DNA of 28,158 bases, taken from contig CAZYZQ010000010.1 of the NCBI GenBank assembly GCA_964652075.1, forward strand, positions 1 to 28,158. The letters run 5' to 3'. Of the stretch, positions 14,859 through 23,206 are shown piece by piece; positions within the stretch are counted from its first letter, which is position 1, and each line of letters starts with the position of its first letter. This DNA comes from CAZYZQ01 sp964652075 (GTDB lineage Bacteria > Bacillota > Clostridia > Oscillospirales > Oscillospiraceae). The notes beneath the pieces were generated by a model. The model made no database searches, was not told the DNA's origin, and saw only the letters and a program-made list of their open reading frames with translations. Both the position numbers and the translations under genes were made by a program.

Positions 14859-16001
14859 ATGAAACGTGCGCTTTCCGTGATCCTGGCGATGCTTCTGCTG
14901 TGCGCCCTGCTGGCGCTGCCGGCCGGCGCCGACAGCGGCAACGTCTGTTTTCTCGCCGTGAACGACTCCATCCCCGGCACGCTGGACGACGCGACGATGC
15001 CGTTCTTCTCCAGCGGCCAGCTCTATATTCCCTACTCGATCTTCTACACCGCCGCGCTCGGCGTTACGCCTGCCTACAGCGGCTCCACGCTGACGCTGAC
15101 CGGCCCCGCCACGGCGCTGGTATTCCAGCTCTCGGACGGCACGGTCACAGAGGGCGGTGTACCGGTGCAGGCCTCTCCGGCTCTGCTGCAAAACGGCGTG
15201 GTCTTTGTGCCGCTGAGCTTCTGCGCGCAGGCGTTCGGCTTTTCCGTCTCCTATCTGACCAGCCGGAACCACTACGCCGTTGTCCGCGTGACAACCGGCG
15301 CGGAGGTCTATTCCGACGCGCTGTTTATCCAGAAGGCAGATACGCTGCTGGAAACCCGCGTGGCGGAATATCTGGCCGCGTCCGCCCCGCCTGCGGCGGA
15401 TCCGGCTCCCACGCAGCCGTCGCAGCCTGCAACGCCCGCCGCACCGGAATCCCCAGCCACGCCTGCCGCGCCGCAGGCGCCTGACCCGCAGACGCCGCCG
15501 GAAGAACCGGAGCCGGAACCCCCCGCGCCGCCCATTGAGCTTCTGCCCGCCATCACCGGCGCGGCCAGTATGCCGGAGGCTCAGACTGCGCTGGAAACCT
15601 ACGGCGTCGATGGGGTCTATTTCTTCACCGCAGAAGAAATCGTCGCGTACCCGGATCTGGTGACGTCGCTCTATACCTCCGGCGTCCGCGTCGGCGTCAC
15701 ATCACCGGCCGGCAGCGAGGATCCCGCCGCAGAGCTGCAACGTGCAAACGACCGGCTCTATCAGCTGCTCCACACGCGCTCGCTGCTCGCGCTGCTCCCG
15801 GCAGAGGCCGGGACTCCTGCTGGCTACCTCTCTCTTTCCGCGCAGTCGACAAACTGGGCCGAAACAGAGTCTCTTGCCGGGCAGACAGTCCCTGTTGTAT
15901 GCACCGGCACAGAGCTTCAGGCCATCCTGACCACACTGACGCAGAACGAGGTTCCGTTTACCGTCTCACAGCTCACAGAGGCCGCCCTGCAGGGCGCATA
16001 G
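14859..16001 (+). CDS. Secreted protein: copper-amine-oxidase-like domain plus NodB-like domain
   Basis: The 380-residue product has a signal peptide (MKRALSVILAMLLLCALLALPAGA). Its N-terminal domain, about residues 30-165, follows the copper amine oxidase N-terminal repeat pattern: YIPYSIFY, ALVFQLSDG, VFVPLSFCAQAFGFSVSY. A Pro/Ala/Glu-rich linker at about 172-225 leads to a C-terminal domain (ALETYGVDGVYFFTAEEI, YPDLVTSLYTSGVRVGVT). This resembles a polysaccharide-deacetylase (NodB) barrel but lacks visible catalytic Asp-Asp and H-x3-H residues. It probably binds cell wall or is a degenerate enzyme. AAAGGAGG precedes ATG 14859. The gene is divergent from the deaminase and has TATACT about 23 bases upstream. 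Confidence 0.75.
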   Translation: MKRALSVILAMLLLCALLALPAGADSGNVCFLAVNDSIPGTLDDATMPFFSSGQLYIPYSIFYTAALGVTPAYSGSTLTLTGPATALVFQLSDGTVTEGGVPVQASPALLQNGVVFVPLSFCAQAFGFSVSYLTSRNHYAVVRVTTGAEVYSDALFIQKADTLLETRVAEYLAASAPPAADPAPTQPSQPATPAAPESPATPAAPQAPDPQTPPEEPEPEPPAPPIELLPAITGAASMPEAQTALETYGVDGVYFFTAEEIVAYPDLVTSLYTSGVRVGVTSPAGSEDPAAELQRANDRLYQLLHTRSLLALLPAEAGTPAGYLSLSAQSTNWAETESLAGQTVPVVCTGTELQAILTTLTQNEVPFTVSQLTEAALQGA

Positions 16002-16013
16002 GCAAAAAACATC

Positions 16014-16047
16014 GCACCTCCGACACGTTTTTCAGTGCCGGAGGTGC
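16014..16047. terminator. Bidirectional terminator between the secreted protein and hydrogenase genes
   Basis: GCACCTCCG-a-CAC and GTG-c-CGGAGGTGC form an interrupted 12-bp stem. On the minus strand GATGTTTTTTG follows; on the plus strand TGTTCTTCTC follows. It lies between converging genes. Confidence 0.85.
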
Positions 16048-16070
16048 TGTTCTTCTCTGTGCCTGCCGGG

Positions 16071-17534
16071 TTATTCCTCGTCACCCACGCAGTATTTCAT
16101 GCCGACATTTTCAACCGAGTTCTGAATCGACGTCAGGCGCGCCTGCTTGCCGTGCGTGTCGATTGCGTTTTTATCGCGCACGCTGTGGCTCAGCGCTGCC
16201 GGACCGCCGATGCAGCCGCCCTCGCAGGCCATGCCCTCGATAAAGTTCTCCTTTAACAGGCCCTTGCTGGCCTTCAGCAGCGCCGCCTTGCACTCTGCGA
16301 TGCCGCTGCACGGCAGCGCGTTGACCTTGAAGTCCGAGCCGCTCTCCTTGAGCGCCTCCTCGACGGCCTCGCTGACACCGCAGGAGCGCGCGAAAATCCG
16401 GCCGTAGAACGAAGCGGTATCGATCGGCGCCTCCTCAAGCGTTGGCAGGTCGATGTCCTTTGCGGCCATCATCGCCTGCATCTCCTCAAATGTCACAACG
16501 CCGTCCACATACTTACGTACGCGCGGCTGCTGGCCCTCGCCCTTCTTCGCGATGCACGGCCCGATAAACACAACACGCGCAGTCGGGTTCTGCTCCTTGA
16601 TAATCTTGGCAATCTGCGCCATCGGCGAGAGGTTCGACGAGATATTCGGCTCGAGCGACTTGTAATTCTTGCGGATGTACGAGACGAACGCCGGGCAGCA
16701 GGACGAGGTCAAAAAGCCCTTTTCCACCAGCTCCTGCGCCTCCAGATAGGCGATGACGTCCGCGCCGAGCGCCGCTTCGACGACCGTGCCGAAGCCCAGC
16801 TCCTTGATGCCCTGCACCACCTTGCCGAGCGTGATATCCGGCCGGTTCGCGTACTGCGCGGCAATCGACGGCGCCACAACGGCATAGGTATGGTAGCGTG
16901 TGTTGTTCTTCGAGTCACGGATCAGACGGATGATCTCCGTGATGTACGACTTGTCCGCAATCGCGCCAAACGGGCACTGATAGACGCAAGCGCCGCAGGA
17001 GATGCACTTGTCCTCGCTGATCTGCGCCTTCTGCGTTTCGGCGTTGATGGAGATCGCGCCGGGCTTGCAGGCGCTGATGCAGGGCCGCTTGTGCTTGACA
17101 ATCGCGCTGTAGGAGCACGCGGCGACACAGCGGCCGCACTCGATGCACTTCGTCTTGTCAATTTCCGCATGGCGGTTCACGATGTTGATCGCGCCCTTCG
17201 GGCAGGCGTTCTGGCAGCGGTGGGCAATACAGCCGCGGCAGGCCTGCGTCACCTCAATGCCGCTGATGGGGCACTCGTCGCAGGCGATTTGCAGCACCTC
17301 AACGATATTCGGCTTTGTCACGTCGCCGCCGAGCGCCACCTCGACGCGCTCATCCACAATGGCCCGCTCTTTGTAGATGCAGCAGCGCATCTTCGGCTTG
17401 CCGTCCGGAACGATGATGTGTTTAATATTCATGAGGTTGCGCGGGGTCAGCTGGTCGGCATAGGCCAGCCGGGCAATCTCGGTCAGAACTTCATATTTCA
17501 GTTTCTGAACGTCGGTATCGAACAGGTTATTCAT
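16071..17534 (-). CDS. Monomeric [FeFe]-hydrogenase (group B-like)
   Basis: Fermentative hydrogen enzyme using ferredoxin-type electrons, expected in the cytoplasm. The 487-residue product has N-terminal Cys clusters (C85, C88, C99, C102, C107, C111), then ferredoxin-like motifs CIECGRCVAAC and CISCGACVYQC. The H-cluster domain carries TSSCCPAF (C279, C280), GPCIAKK (C327) and MACEGGCIGGP (C437, C441), so all cluster ligands are present. GPC replaces the MPC of group A enzymes. ATG 17534 has GGAGG upstream. No maturases or partner subunits are in the window. The single-subunit form and these motifs fit group B, but I cannot confirm subgroup without a tree. Confidence 0.88.
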   Translation of the reverse strand: MNNLFDTDVQKLKYEVLTEIARLAYADQLTPRNLMNIKHIIVPDGKPKMRCCIYKERAIVDERVEVALGGDVTKPNIVEVLQIACDECPISGIEVTQACRGCIAHRCQNACPKGAINIVNRHAEIDKTKCIECGRCVAACSYSAIVKHKRPCISACKPGAISINAETQKAQISEDKCISCGACVYQCPFGAIADKSYITEIIRLIRDSKNNTRYHTYAVVAPSIAAQYANRPDITLGKVVQGIKELGFGTVVEAALGADVIAYLEAQELVEKGFLTSSCCPAFVSYIRKNYKSLEPNISSNLSPMAQIAKIIKEQNPTARVVFIGPCIAKKGEGQQPRVRKYVDGVVTFEEMQAMMAAKDIDLPTLEEAPIDTASFYGRIFARSCGVSEAVEEALKESGSDFKVNALPCSGIAECKAALLKASKGLLKENFIEGMACEGGCIGGPAALSHSVRDKNAIDTHGKQARLTSIQNSVENVGMKYCVGDEE

Positions 17535-17565
17535 AGTGCGCCTCCGTTTCGATATTGTTGTATCT

Positions 17566-17594
17566 ATTGTACCATCCCCCGAAAACCGCGTCAA
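17566..17594 (-). promoter_or_regulatory. Sigma-A promoter of the hydrogenase gene
   Basis: Minus-strand TTGACG (17589-17594), a 17-bp spacer and TACAAT (17566-17571), 32 bases upstream of the start codon. Confidence 0.78.
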
Positions 17595-17636
17595 TGGTAG
17601 ATCTGCCTGTTTTCTCTTTTTTGTCTGAATACACCA

Positions 17637-17668
17637 GACGGGCCAGCCGCATCTGTGGCTGGCCCGTC
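17637..17668. terminator. Terminator downstream of the acyl-CoA ligase gene
   Basis: Arms 17637-17648 and 17657-17668 form a perfect 12-bp stem (GACGGGCCAGCC) with an eight-base loop, just past the ligase stop. The short T-run (AATTTT) is on the plus side; the minus side has only TGGTGTATTC. Confidence 0.7.
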
Positions 17669-17672
17669 AATT

Positions 17673-19328
17673 TTATCGATTCTTTAACAGGCCATTTGCC
17701 TGATCCCGCTCCGCCTGCTTCTTGACCTGATAGTGCTGCAATTTGCCGGTCGCCGTGTGCGGCAGCTCCTTGACAAAACAGTACCAGCGTGGCCGCTCAA
17801 ACGCCGCAACCAGCGGATGGGAGACGCAGTAGGCCATCAGCTCCTTCACCGTAAGAGCGTCATCGGACGGGACAATATATGCCGCCACGGCCTCGTCGCG
17901 CACCGGGTCCGGCACGCCGACAATGCAGCTCTCCTGCACCTTCGGATGCTCGTTCAGCACGGCCTCAATCGGGGTGGGATAGATATTCTCACCGGCCGAG
18001 ACGATCATGTCGTCCTTCCGGCCCACGATCGTAATATAATAATTTTCGTCCCAAACCGCGAGGTCGCCGGTGTACAGGAAGCCCTTGTAGAACTTCTGCG
18101 CCGTCATCTCCGGCTTATTGTGGTAGCAGTAGCCGCTCTTGGCAGGCGAGCCGATGATGACCTCCCCGACCGTCGTACCGTCTCTGGGCGCCAGATCGTC
18201 CGGGTCTGCGTGGCGGTCTTCATAGGAGTTTACAACACGCACGTCGTCGTCGAGGCAGCTCTTGCCGGCTGTGCCGGACATGTCCGGCAGGTCGTAGGGG
18301 CGCAGGAAGGTGTTCCAGAACGTCTCCGTCGTGCCGTAGCCGTTGAAGATGTTCGGCGTCAGCTCCGCCTGCAGCTGCTCGCAGATCGCGCGGTCGAGCG
18401 GGCTGCCCATGGATACGATGCCCTTCAGGCTCGACAGATCGGCATGGACCTTGCGCTGGTAGCGCAAAAGCATCGTCATGACCGCCGGGACGCCCGTGAG
18501 GAAGGTGATGCCGTAGCGCTCCGTATACTCCAGGCACGCACGGGGCTGGAACTCGCGCATAATGACAAGCTGCGCGCCGACGAACAGCGTCGGGGTCGGT
18601 CCGCCGCTGTGCAGGCCGCCGCGGTGGAACCACGGCGTCATGTTCATCGTCAGATCCATCGGCGAGAGCGGGTAGTGCATAATGACGTCGTGTGACGAGA
18701 GCACCTCGTTGATGTTGTTGAGCGGCACGCCCTTCGGCGTAGAGGTCGTGCCGGAGGTGTACAGACGCGTCGCCTCGGCATAGATATGCGTCTTCGGCAG
18801 CGGCAGCGGCTCGTCGGAGAACGCCGCAATGTAGTCGTCAAAGAACACCTGCCCCGCAGGCGGCTCAGTCAGGCCCGTCGAATTGACCACGACTACGCGC
18901 GCGGGCTTGTGTCTGGCCTCCGCCAGCGAGCGAACCACCTGCTCGGCATAGGCCGAATCGTAGACAAAGACCTTCGGGCAGGAGTCGTCGATTGTGTTGG
19001 CGATGACGCCGTGCGCCCACTTGTAGTTGATTGGGCAATTGATGGCCGCGAGCTTCTGCGGCGCAATGTAGCAGTATACAAACTCCGGGCAATTCGGCAG
19101 CTGATACATCAAAAGATCGCCGCATCCCATGCCGTCTGCCTGCAGGGCCCGGGCAAGGCGGTTGGCCATGCCGTCCAGCTCGCGGTAGGTCCAGATACGC
19201 CCGGTCGCCGGTTCGAGCATGGCGCGGCGCTCCCCGTAGCGCGCAACATTCCGTGCAAAGCCGTTGAGCCAGGTGTAGCTGCTCTCGAACGCTTCCTTAA
19301 AATTGGAAATGTCATAGGTGAATTCCAT
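17673..19328 (-). CDS. AMP-dependent acyl-CoA synthetase/ligase (ANL family)
   Basis: Activates a carboxylic acid to an acyl-adenylate and then normally a CoA thioester. The 551-residue product has the P-loop LYTSGTTSTPKG, FNGYGTTET (A5), YTGDLAVWDENYYITIVGRKDDMIVSAGENIYP (A7 and A8 hinge) and the catalytic Lys in PHTATGKLQH. The substrate cannot be read reliably; the class includes fatty-acid, bile-acid, aromatic and carnitine ligases. ATG 19328 has AAAGGAG eight bases upstream and was preferred to a longer frame. A perfect-consensus promoter precedes it. It sits beside a TetR regulator and an enoate/dienoyl-CoA reductase, which suggests an unsaturated acid as substrate. Confidence 0.88.
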   Translation of the reverse strand: MEFTYDISNFKEAFESSYTWLNGFARNVARYGERRAMLEPATGRIWTYRELDGMANRLARALQADGMGCGDLLMYQLPNCPEFVYCYIAPQKLAAINCPINYKWAHGVIANTIDDSCPKVFVYDSAYAEQVVRSLAEARHKPARVVVVNSTGLTEPPAGQVFFDDYIAAFSDEPLPLPKTHIYAEATRLYTSGTTSTPKGVPLNNINEVLSSHDVIMHYPLSPMDLTMNMTPWFHRGGLHSGGPTPTLFVGAQLVIMREFQPRACLEYTERYGITFLTGVPAVMTMLLRYQRKVHADLSSLKGIVSMGSPLDRAICEQLQAELTPNIFNGYGTTETFWNTFLRPYDLPDMSGTAGKSCLDDDVRVVNSYEDRHADPDDLAPRDGTTVGEVIIGSPAKSGYCYHNKPEMTAQKFYKGFLYTGDLAVWDENYYITIVGRKDDMIVSAGENIYPTPIEAVLNEHPKVQESCIVGVPDPVRDEAVAAYIVPSDDALTVKELMAYCVSHPLVAAFERPRWYCFVKELPHTATGKLQHYQVKKQAERDQANGLLKNR

Positions 19329-19395
19329 GCAAAACGCTCCTTTTTGAAAATCCCATCTATAATTCATTTTCAGAATTGCTTGATTCGATATTGGG

Positions 19396-19424
19396 ATTAT
19401 AACATGTCGGAAACATTTTGTCAA
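19396..19424 (-). promoter_or_regulatory. Consensus promoter of the acyl-CoA ligase gene
   Basis: Minus-strand TTGACA (19419-19424), a 17-bp spacer and TATAAT (19396-19401): both hexamers are perfect. The spacer contains CCGACA (plus-strand TGTCGG at 19405-19410), within a small ATGT-n5-ACAT dyad, a possible repressor site. A promoter this strong is likely held down by a regulator. Confidence 0.88.
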
Positions 19425-19516
19425 TATTTCCCCAATATTTTTATGGAAAAACCGGGATTCCAGAACATTTCACATTCTGCATGAAGCGGCCCGATCGTTG
19501 CAGCTTTCGCATGGCG

Positions 19517-20113
19517 CTACCGCTCGCACCGCAGGCTGGCAAAGATTCCGTACATCATATGGTTCGTCATGGTGAGGCTCAGCTCATCCACACCGACGCC
19601 GTCGCCGCTCTCCAGCTTCCAGCGCACCATGGTCATCATATTTGCGGCAAACAGGCGCGCATACAGCTCCGCATAGCCCGGCCGGGTCAGGGACAGATTG
19701 GCGTCCGCCTCGATCTGCACCCGGATCTTGCGCACAATGATCGCCGTCATTTCCTCAAAGACGTTGCGCTCGTGCAGATGCTGCCAGAGGATCAGATAGG
19801 TTTCGCGGTTCTGGATGCAGAACTGCATCGTGCGCTGGAACTCCGAATGATAGGATTGAATGTTGGAGGCGTTCAACTCAATGAAGGACGGGTTGATCTG
19901 CGCCTCAAACGCCCCCTCCACCTGCTCCAGAAGTTTTTGAAGCAGGTCGTCCTTGTCCAGATAGTGCGCATAAAACGTCGTGCGGTTCACCATGGCGCGG
20001 GAGACGATCTCTGTGATGGAAATCTCGCGATACGGTTTTTGCGCAAGCAGCTGCAAAAAGGCGTCCGCGATACGCTGGCGCGTCTTTTTCACCCGCAGGT
20101 CGTTGGAATTCAT
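19517..20113 (-). CDS. TetR/AcrR family transcriptional regulator
   Basis: The 198-residue product has an N-terminal helix-turn-helix (RQRIADAFLQLLAQKPYREISITEIVSRAMVNRTTFYAHY) and a helical ligand/dimer domain. ATG 20113 has GGGAGGG upstream and was chosen over a start 18 codons earlier that lies in the leader. It is divergent from the reductase gene, with its own promoter, and is the likely repressor of both neighbours. Ligand unknown; a CoA ester or the free acid would fit the context. Confidence 0.9.
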   Translation of the reverse strand: MNSNDLRVKKTRQRIADAFLQLLAQKPYREISITEIVSRAMVNRTTFYAHYLDKDDLLQKLLEQVEGAFEAQINPSFIELNASNIQSYHSEFQRTMQFCIQNRETYLILWQHLHERNVFEEMTAIIVRKIRVQIEADANLSLTRPGYAELYARLFAANMMTMVRWKLESGDGVGVDELSLTMTNHMMYGIFASLRCER

Positions 20114-20135
20114 AATGCTCCCTCCCTTATCCAAC

Positions 20136-20164
20136 ATTTTATCATGTTTTTGTCGGTTATGCAA
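20136..20164 (-). promoter_or_regulatory. Promoter of the TetR gene
   Basis: Minus-strand TTGCAT (20159-20164), a 17-bp spacer and TAAAAT (20136-20141). The spacer carries CCGACA (plus-strand TGTCGG at 20151-20156). A short AACAT-n6-ATGTT dyad at 20133-20148 overlaps the -10. Confidence 0.75.
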
Positions 20165-20186
20165 CAATTCATTCGTGTTTTAGTGC

Positions 20187-20215
20187 TTGAAAACCGTCAT
20201 TTTTCCCTGTATGAT
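20187..20215 (+). promoter_or_regulatory. Promoter of the reductase gene
   Basis: TTGAAA (20187-20192), a 17-bp spacer and TATGAT (20210-20215). CCGTCA occurs in the spacer at 20194-20199. The promoter is back to back with that of the TetR gene. Confidence 0.8.
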
Positions 20216-20251
20216 GGAGCTGGAATCAAAACAGGAAAGGATGTCTGCGCT

Positions 20252-22210
20252 ATGAATTCTTACCCGCATTTGCTCTCCCCGATTCAGGTCGGCCCGAAGA
20301 CCTACAAGCACCGCATCACCGCCTCCCCCATCTACTGCGGCCCGTTCGCCATGCTGCCGCCGCTTCTCCCCGTGCTCTACAACGGCATGGTCAAGCGCGC
20401 ACGCGGCGGATGCAGCCAGGTGACGCTCGGCGAAACCGCCGTGGATTTTGAGCACGCCAACCGCGAGCCGTTCCCGCCCGCCGATTACACAAAGTTCGAG
20501 GGCGAGATGTTTGACCGTCTGTCCGAGATCTGCCGCGAGTGCAAGGACGCCGGCGCCGTGACGCTCATTGAGCTGAGCCATGCGGGCCGCTCCCGTATGA
20601 ACGTGCCGGGCGCAGGCTGCCCCATCGGCCCCGTTGCAGGCGTCAACGAGGAGGGCGCCGAGGTCGTTGCAATGGACGAATCCCTCATGCAGGAGGTCAT
20701 CGACCACTTTGTCCAGTGTGCAAAGTACATGCAGGCCGCAGGCTTTGATGGCGTCATGATCCACTCCGGCCATGGCTGGCTTTTGCACCAGTTTCTGAGC
20801 GCCCGCACCAACACCCGCACCGACGAGTACGGCGGCTCTCTTGAAAACCGTGCAAAGTTCCCGATTCGCCTGCTGAAGGCGGTGCGCGAGGCCATGGGGC
20901 CGGACTTCATTCTCGAGGCGCGCGTCTCCGGCGAGGAGTGCGAGGACGGCGGCATGGGCATTGACGAGACGGTCGAATACTGCAAGATGATCGAGCCGTA
21001 TGTTGACATCATCCATGTCTCCGTCGGCACCTACCGCAACCCGATTCTCTCCGGCGAGTTTTCCTCCATGTACCAGCCGCACGGGCTGAATAAGGAGGCC
21101 GCGAAAAAGGTCAAGCAGGCTGTGTCCGTCCCCGTCACGCTCGTCGGCGGCATCTGCGACCCGGATCAGGCGGAGCAGCTGATCGCGGACGGCTACTGCG
21201 ACATGATCGCGCTCGGCCGTCAGGTCACGGCTGACCCGGACTTTGCCAACAAGGTCGCCTCCGGCCATGCGGACGACATTGCGCAGTGCATCCGCTGCTT
21301 CAAGTGCTTCCCCGGCCCGCTGGAGGGCGTCATCGACGACCTGTCCAAGATCTTCGGCTGCACCGTCAACCCGCGCGCGTTCTACTTTGACGAAGCGGTT
21401 CTGAACAGCAAGCCGGAAGCCAGCCGGAACGTGCTGGTCATCGGCGGCGGCATCGCCGGTATGACGGCCGCCATCACGGCCTGCGACCGCGGCCACAAGG
21501 TCACGCTCTGCGAGGCCTCCGGCCGTCTGGGCGGCCTGCTGCACTTCACGGACACCGACGCCTACAAGATGGGCCTTCACAGCTTTATGGAGCTGCTGAT
21601 CCGCCGCGTGGAGTCCCGGAAGATCGATGTACGCCTGAACACCCCGGTCACCGCCGCGACACTGCCGGACTACCACGCCGACGCCATTATCCTCGCCGTC
21701 GGCTCCGAGCCGACCGTCTTCCCCATCCCGGGCATTGAGAACGCCATTCAGGCGATCGATGCGTATAACCGCATGGACGAACTGGGCGAAAACGTTGTCA
21801 TGCTGGGCGGCGGCCTTGTCGGCTGCGAGTTCGGCCTGCACATGGCCAAGAACGGTAAAAACGTCACAATTGTCGAGATGCAGGACGCCGTTGCGCCCGA
21901 CAGCTACCCGATGCACCGCCTCGGCATGCTGGACGAGATGAGCCGGATGCTCACCGTCCGCACCGGCCTCAAGTGCACGGAAGTGCGCAAAAACGGCATT
22001 ACCGCCGTGGACAAGGACGGCAATGCCGTTGAGATCGCCGGCGACAGCGTTGTCTTCGCCCTCGGCATGAAGGCAAAGGCAAGCCTGCGCGACGAGCTGA
22101 TCGCCGCTGCCGGCGACACAAAGATCACAGCCGTGGGCGACTGCGTCCGCGCCTCGAAGGTCTACGACGCGGGCCGCGAGGCCTTTGTCGCCGCCATGCA
22201 GATTCTCTGA
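20252..22210 (+). CDS. Old-yellow-enzyme/2,4-dienoyl-CoA reductase family flavoprotein
   Basis: Redox enzyme that reduces activated C=C bonds, related to FadH, BaiCD and BaiH. The 652-residue product has an FMN TIM barrel (LIELSHAGR, HSGHGWLLHQFLS, NTRTDEYGGSLENR, VSVGTY). A [4Fe-4S] site follows as CIRCFKC with a fourth Cys in GCTVNP, about residues 347-370. The FAD Rossmann motif is VLVIGGGIAGMTAA (about 395) and the NAD(P)H motif is VMLGGGLVGCEFG (about 516). ATG 20252 is preceded by GGAAAGG at a slightly long spacing. The upstream part of the open frame crosses the promoter and is not coding. Family length is typical at 640-670. Substrate unknown; linkage to an acyl-CoA ligase suggests an enoyl-CoA or free enoate. 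Confidence 0.92.
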   Translation: MNSYPHLLSPIQVGPKTYKHRITASPIYCGPFAMLPPLLPVLYNGMVKRARGGCSQVTLGETAVDFEHANREPFPPADYTKFEGEMFDRLSEICRECKDAGAVTLIELSHAGRSRMNVPGAGCPIGPVAGVNEEGAEVVAMDESLMQEVIDHFVQCAKYMQAAGFDGVMIHSGHGWLLHQFLSARTNTRTDEYGGSLENRAKFPIRLLKAVREAMGPDFILEARVSGEECEDGGMGIDETVEYCKMIEPYVDIIHVSVGTYRNPILSGEFSSMYQPHGLNKEAAKKVKQAVSVPVTLVGGICDPDQAEQLIADGYCDMIALGRQVTADPDFANKVASGHADDIAQCIRCFKCFPGPLEGVIDDLSKIFGCTVNPRAFYFDEAVLNSKPEASRNVLVIGGGIAGMTAAITACDRGHKVTLCEASGRLGGLLHFTDTDAYKMGLHSFMELLIRRVESRKIDVRLNTPVTAATLPDYHADAIILAVGSEPTVFPIPGIENAIQAIDAYNRMDELGENVVMLGGGLVGCEFGLHMAKNGKNVTIVEMQDAVAPDSYPMHRLGMLDEMSRMLTVRTGLKCTEVRKNGITAVDKDGNAVEIAGDSVVFALGMKAKASLRDELIAAAGDTKITAVGDCVRASKVYDAGREAFVAAMQIL

Positions 22211-22226
22211 TCCGAATATCCGCCAA

Positions 22227-22260
22227 CGGGGCGCAGTCAAATTGACTGCGCCCCGCTTTT
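22227..22260 (+). terminator. Terminator of the reductase gene
   Basis: Perfect 14-bp arms (22227-22240 and 22242-22255) around a single A, giving a tight GC hairpin, followed by CTTTTGT. Confidence 0.9.
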
Positions 22261-22288
22261 GTGCCGTATTTTTCCATCGCATTTTCCC

Positions 22289-22318
22289 TTGCCAAGCGCA
22301 TACCCGGGGCGATATAAT
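22289..22318 (+). promoter_or_regulatory. Promoter of the phospholipase C-like gene
   Basis: TTGCCA (22289-22294), an 18-bp spacer and perfect TATAAT (22313-22318). Confidence 0.7.
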
Positions 22319-22356
22319 GGAGTTCCAATCTGGACGGAGAAACGGGATGACACAAC

Positions 22357-23121
22357 ATGCCAAACTACACAACACATCTGGCCTTTGGGCGTCAGGTCTA
22401 CGCGCTGCTGCCCGCCACTGCGCAGGCCGCGCTGCCGCTTGCCCCATTCGACTGCGGCCAGTTTGGCTCCGATCCTCTGTTCTTTTACCCGATTCCCGGG
22501 CGCTCCGCCGTCTCAAAAGAGGGCCACGCGCTGCACCATACCTCTGCGCATCCGGTTCTGGAGCGGCTGCGCAGGGGCGGCAGCGCGGCGCACGCCTATG
22601 CCGCGGGATATCTCTGCCACTTCCTGCTGGACGCCGCCTGCCATCCCTACGTCTATCAGACCGCCTCCCGGCACGGGATCTCCCACATGGCGATGGAGGG
22701 CGAATTTGACCGGTACCTGCGGGAGCAGCTGCAAACGCCGCTGCCGCCCATCTGGCCGCAGAGCCGTGAGGTCATACAGGCGGCTGCGCTCGCCTATGAA
22801 ACGGCCGATGACACCCAGTTTTCCCGCGCGCTCTGGGAATTTGCGCGCTTTTCCGCCCTGATCGAGCGCCTGTCCGGAACGGTGCGCGGCAGGGCCGTCA
22901 ACCTCTTCACCCGGAACAGCCTCTGGAGCCGCGGGCTGGTACTGACTCCGCTGCCGCACCCGATGGCGGCCCAGACCAACGCGGCGCTGCTTTCGCGTTT
23001 TCAGGACGCCGTTATCCCGGCTGCCGACTTGGTGCAGCGGCTGCTGCGCGCCTACGCCACCGGTGCGCCGCTGGACTTTGTCCCCGCCTGCGACCACGCC
23101 GGCCGTCCTTTGGATCCGTGA
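22357..23121 (+). CDS. Zinc-dependent phospholipase C family protein
   Basis: The 254-residue product follows the Zn-dependent PLC/S1-P1-like fold of clostridial conserved proteins. It starts MPNYTTHLAFGRQVY, contains FGSDPLFFYP and LHHTSAHPVL, then YAAGYLCHFLLDAACHPYVY and SHMAMEGEFDRYL. These supply the His and Asp metal ligands. There is no signal peptide, unlike secreted toxins, so it is probably intracellular; the substrate is unknown. A weak GGGA lies about ten bases before ATG 22357. It is upstream of the phosphate regulator genes, and the Pho box starts two bases after its stop. Confidence 0.8.
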   Translation: MPNYTTHLAFGRQVYALLPATAQAALPLAPFDCGQFGSDPLFFYPIPGRSAVSKEGHALHHTSAHPVLERLRRGGSAAHAYAAGYLCHFLLDAACHPYVYQTASRHGISHMAMEGEFDRYLREQLQTPLPPIWPQSREVIQAAALAYETADDTQFSRALWEFARFSALIERLSGTVRGRAVNLFTRNSLWSRGLVLTPLPHPMAAQTNAALLSRFQDAVIPAADLVQRLLRAYATGAPLDFVPACDHAGRPLDP

Positions 23122-23122
23122 A

Positions 23123-23162
23123 TTTTACAAAGATTTTACGTTACAATAGGCCTGTGTTTTAC
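23123..23162 (+). promoter_or_regulatory. Putative Pho box upstream of the response regulator
   Basis: TTTTAC occurs at 23123-23128, 23134-23139 and 23157-23162 (offsets 0, +11, +34). The first 17 bases, TTTTACAAAGATTTTAC, recur exactly before the phosphate transporter gene with the same spacing. A possible -10, TAGACT, lies at 23173-23178. The pattern resembles PhoP direct repeats and suggests autoregulation. Confidence 0.7.
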
Positions 23163-23206
23163 CCTATTATGTTAGACTGTAAAAAAGAGAATGGGAGGGA
23201 GCCGCG

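Noticed and set aside
20180..22516. Long open frame of 778 codons antisense to the reductase gene
   Set aside because: It mirrors the coding frame of a clear flavoprotein, has an Arg/Val/Asp-rich composition with no domain, and is a GC-rich shadow.
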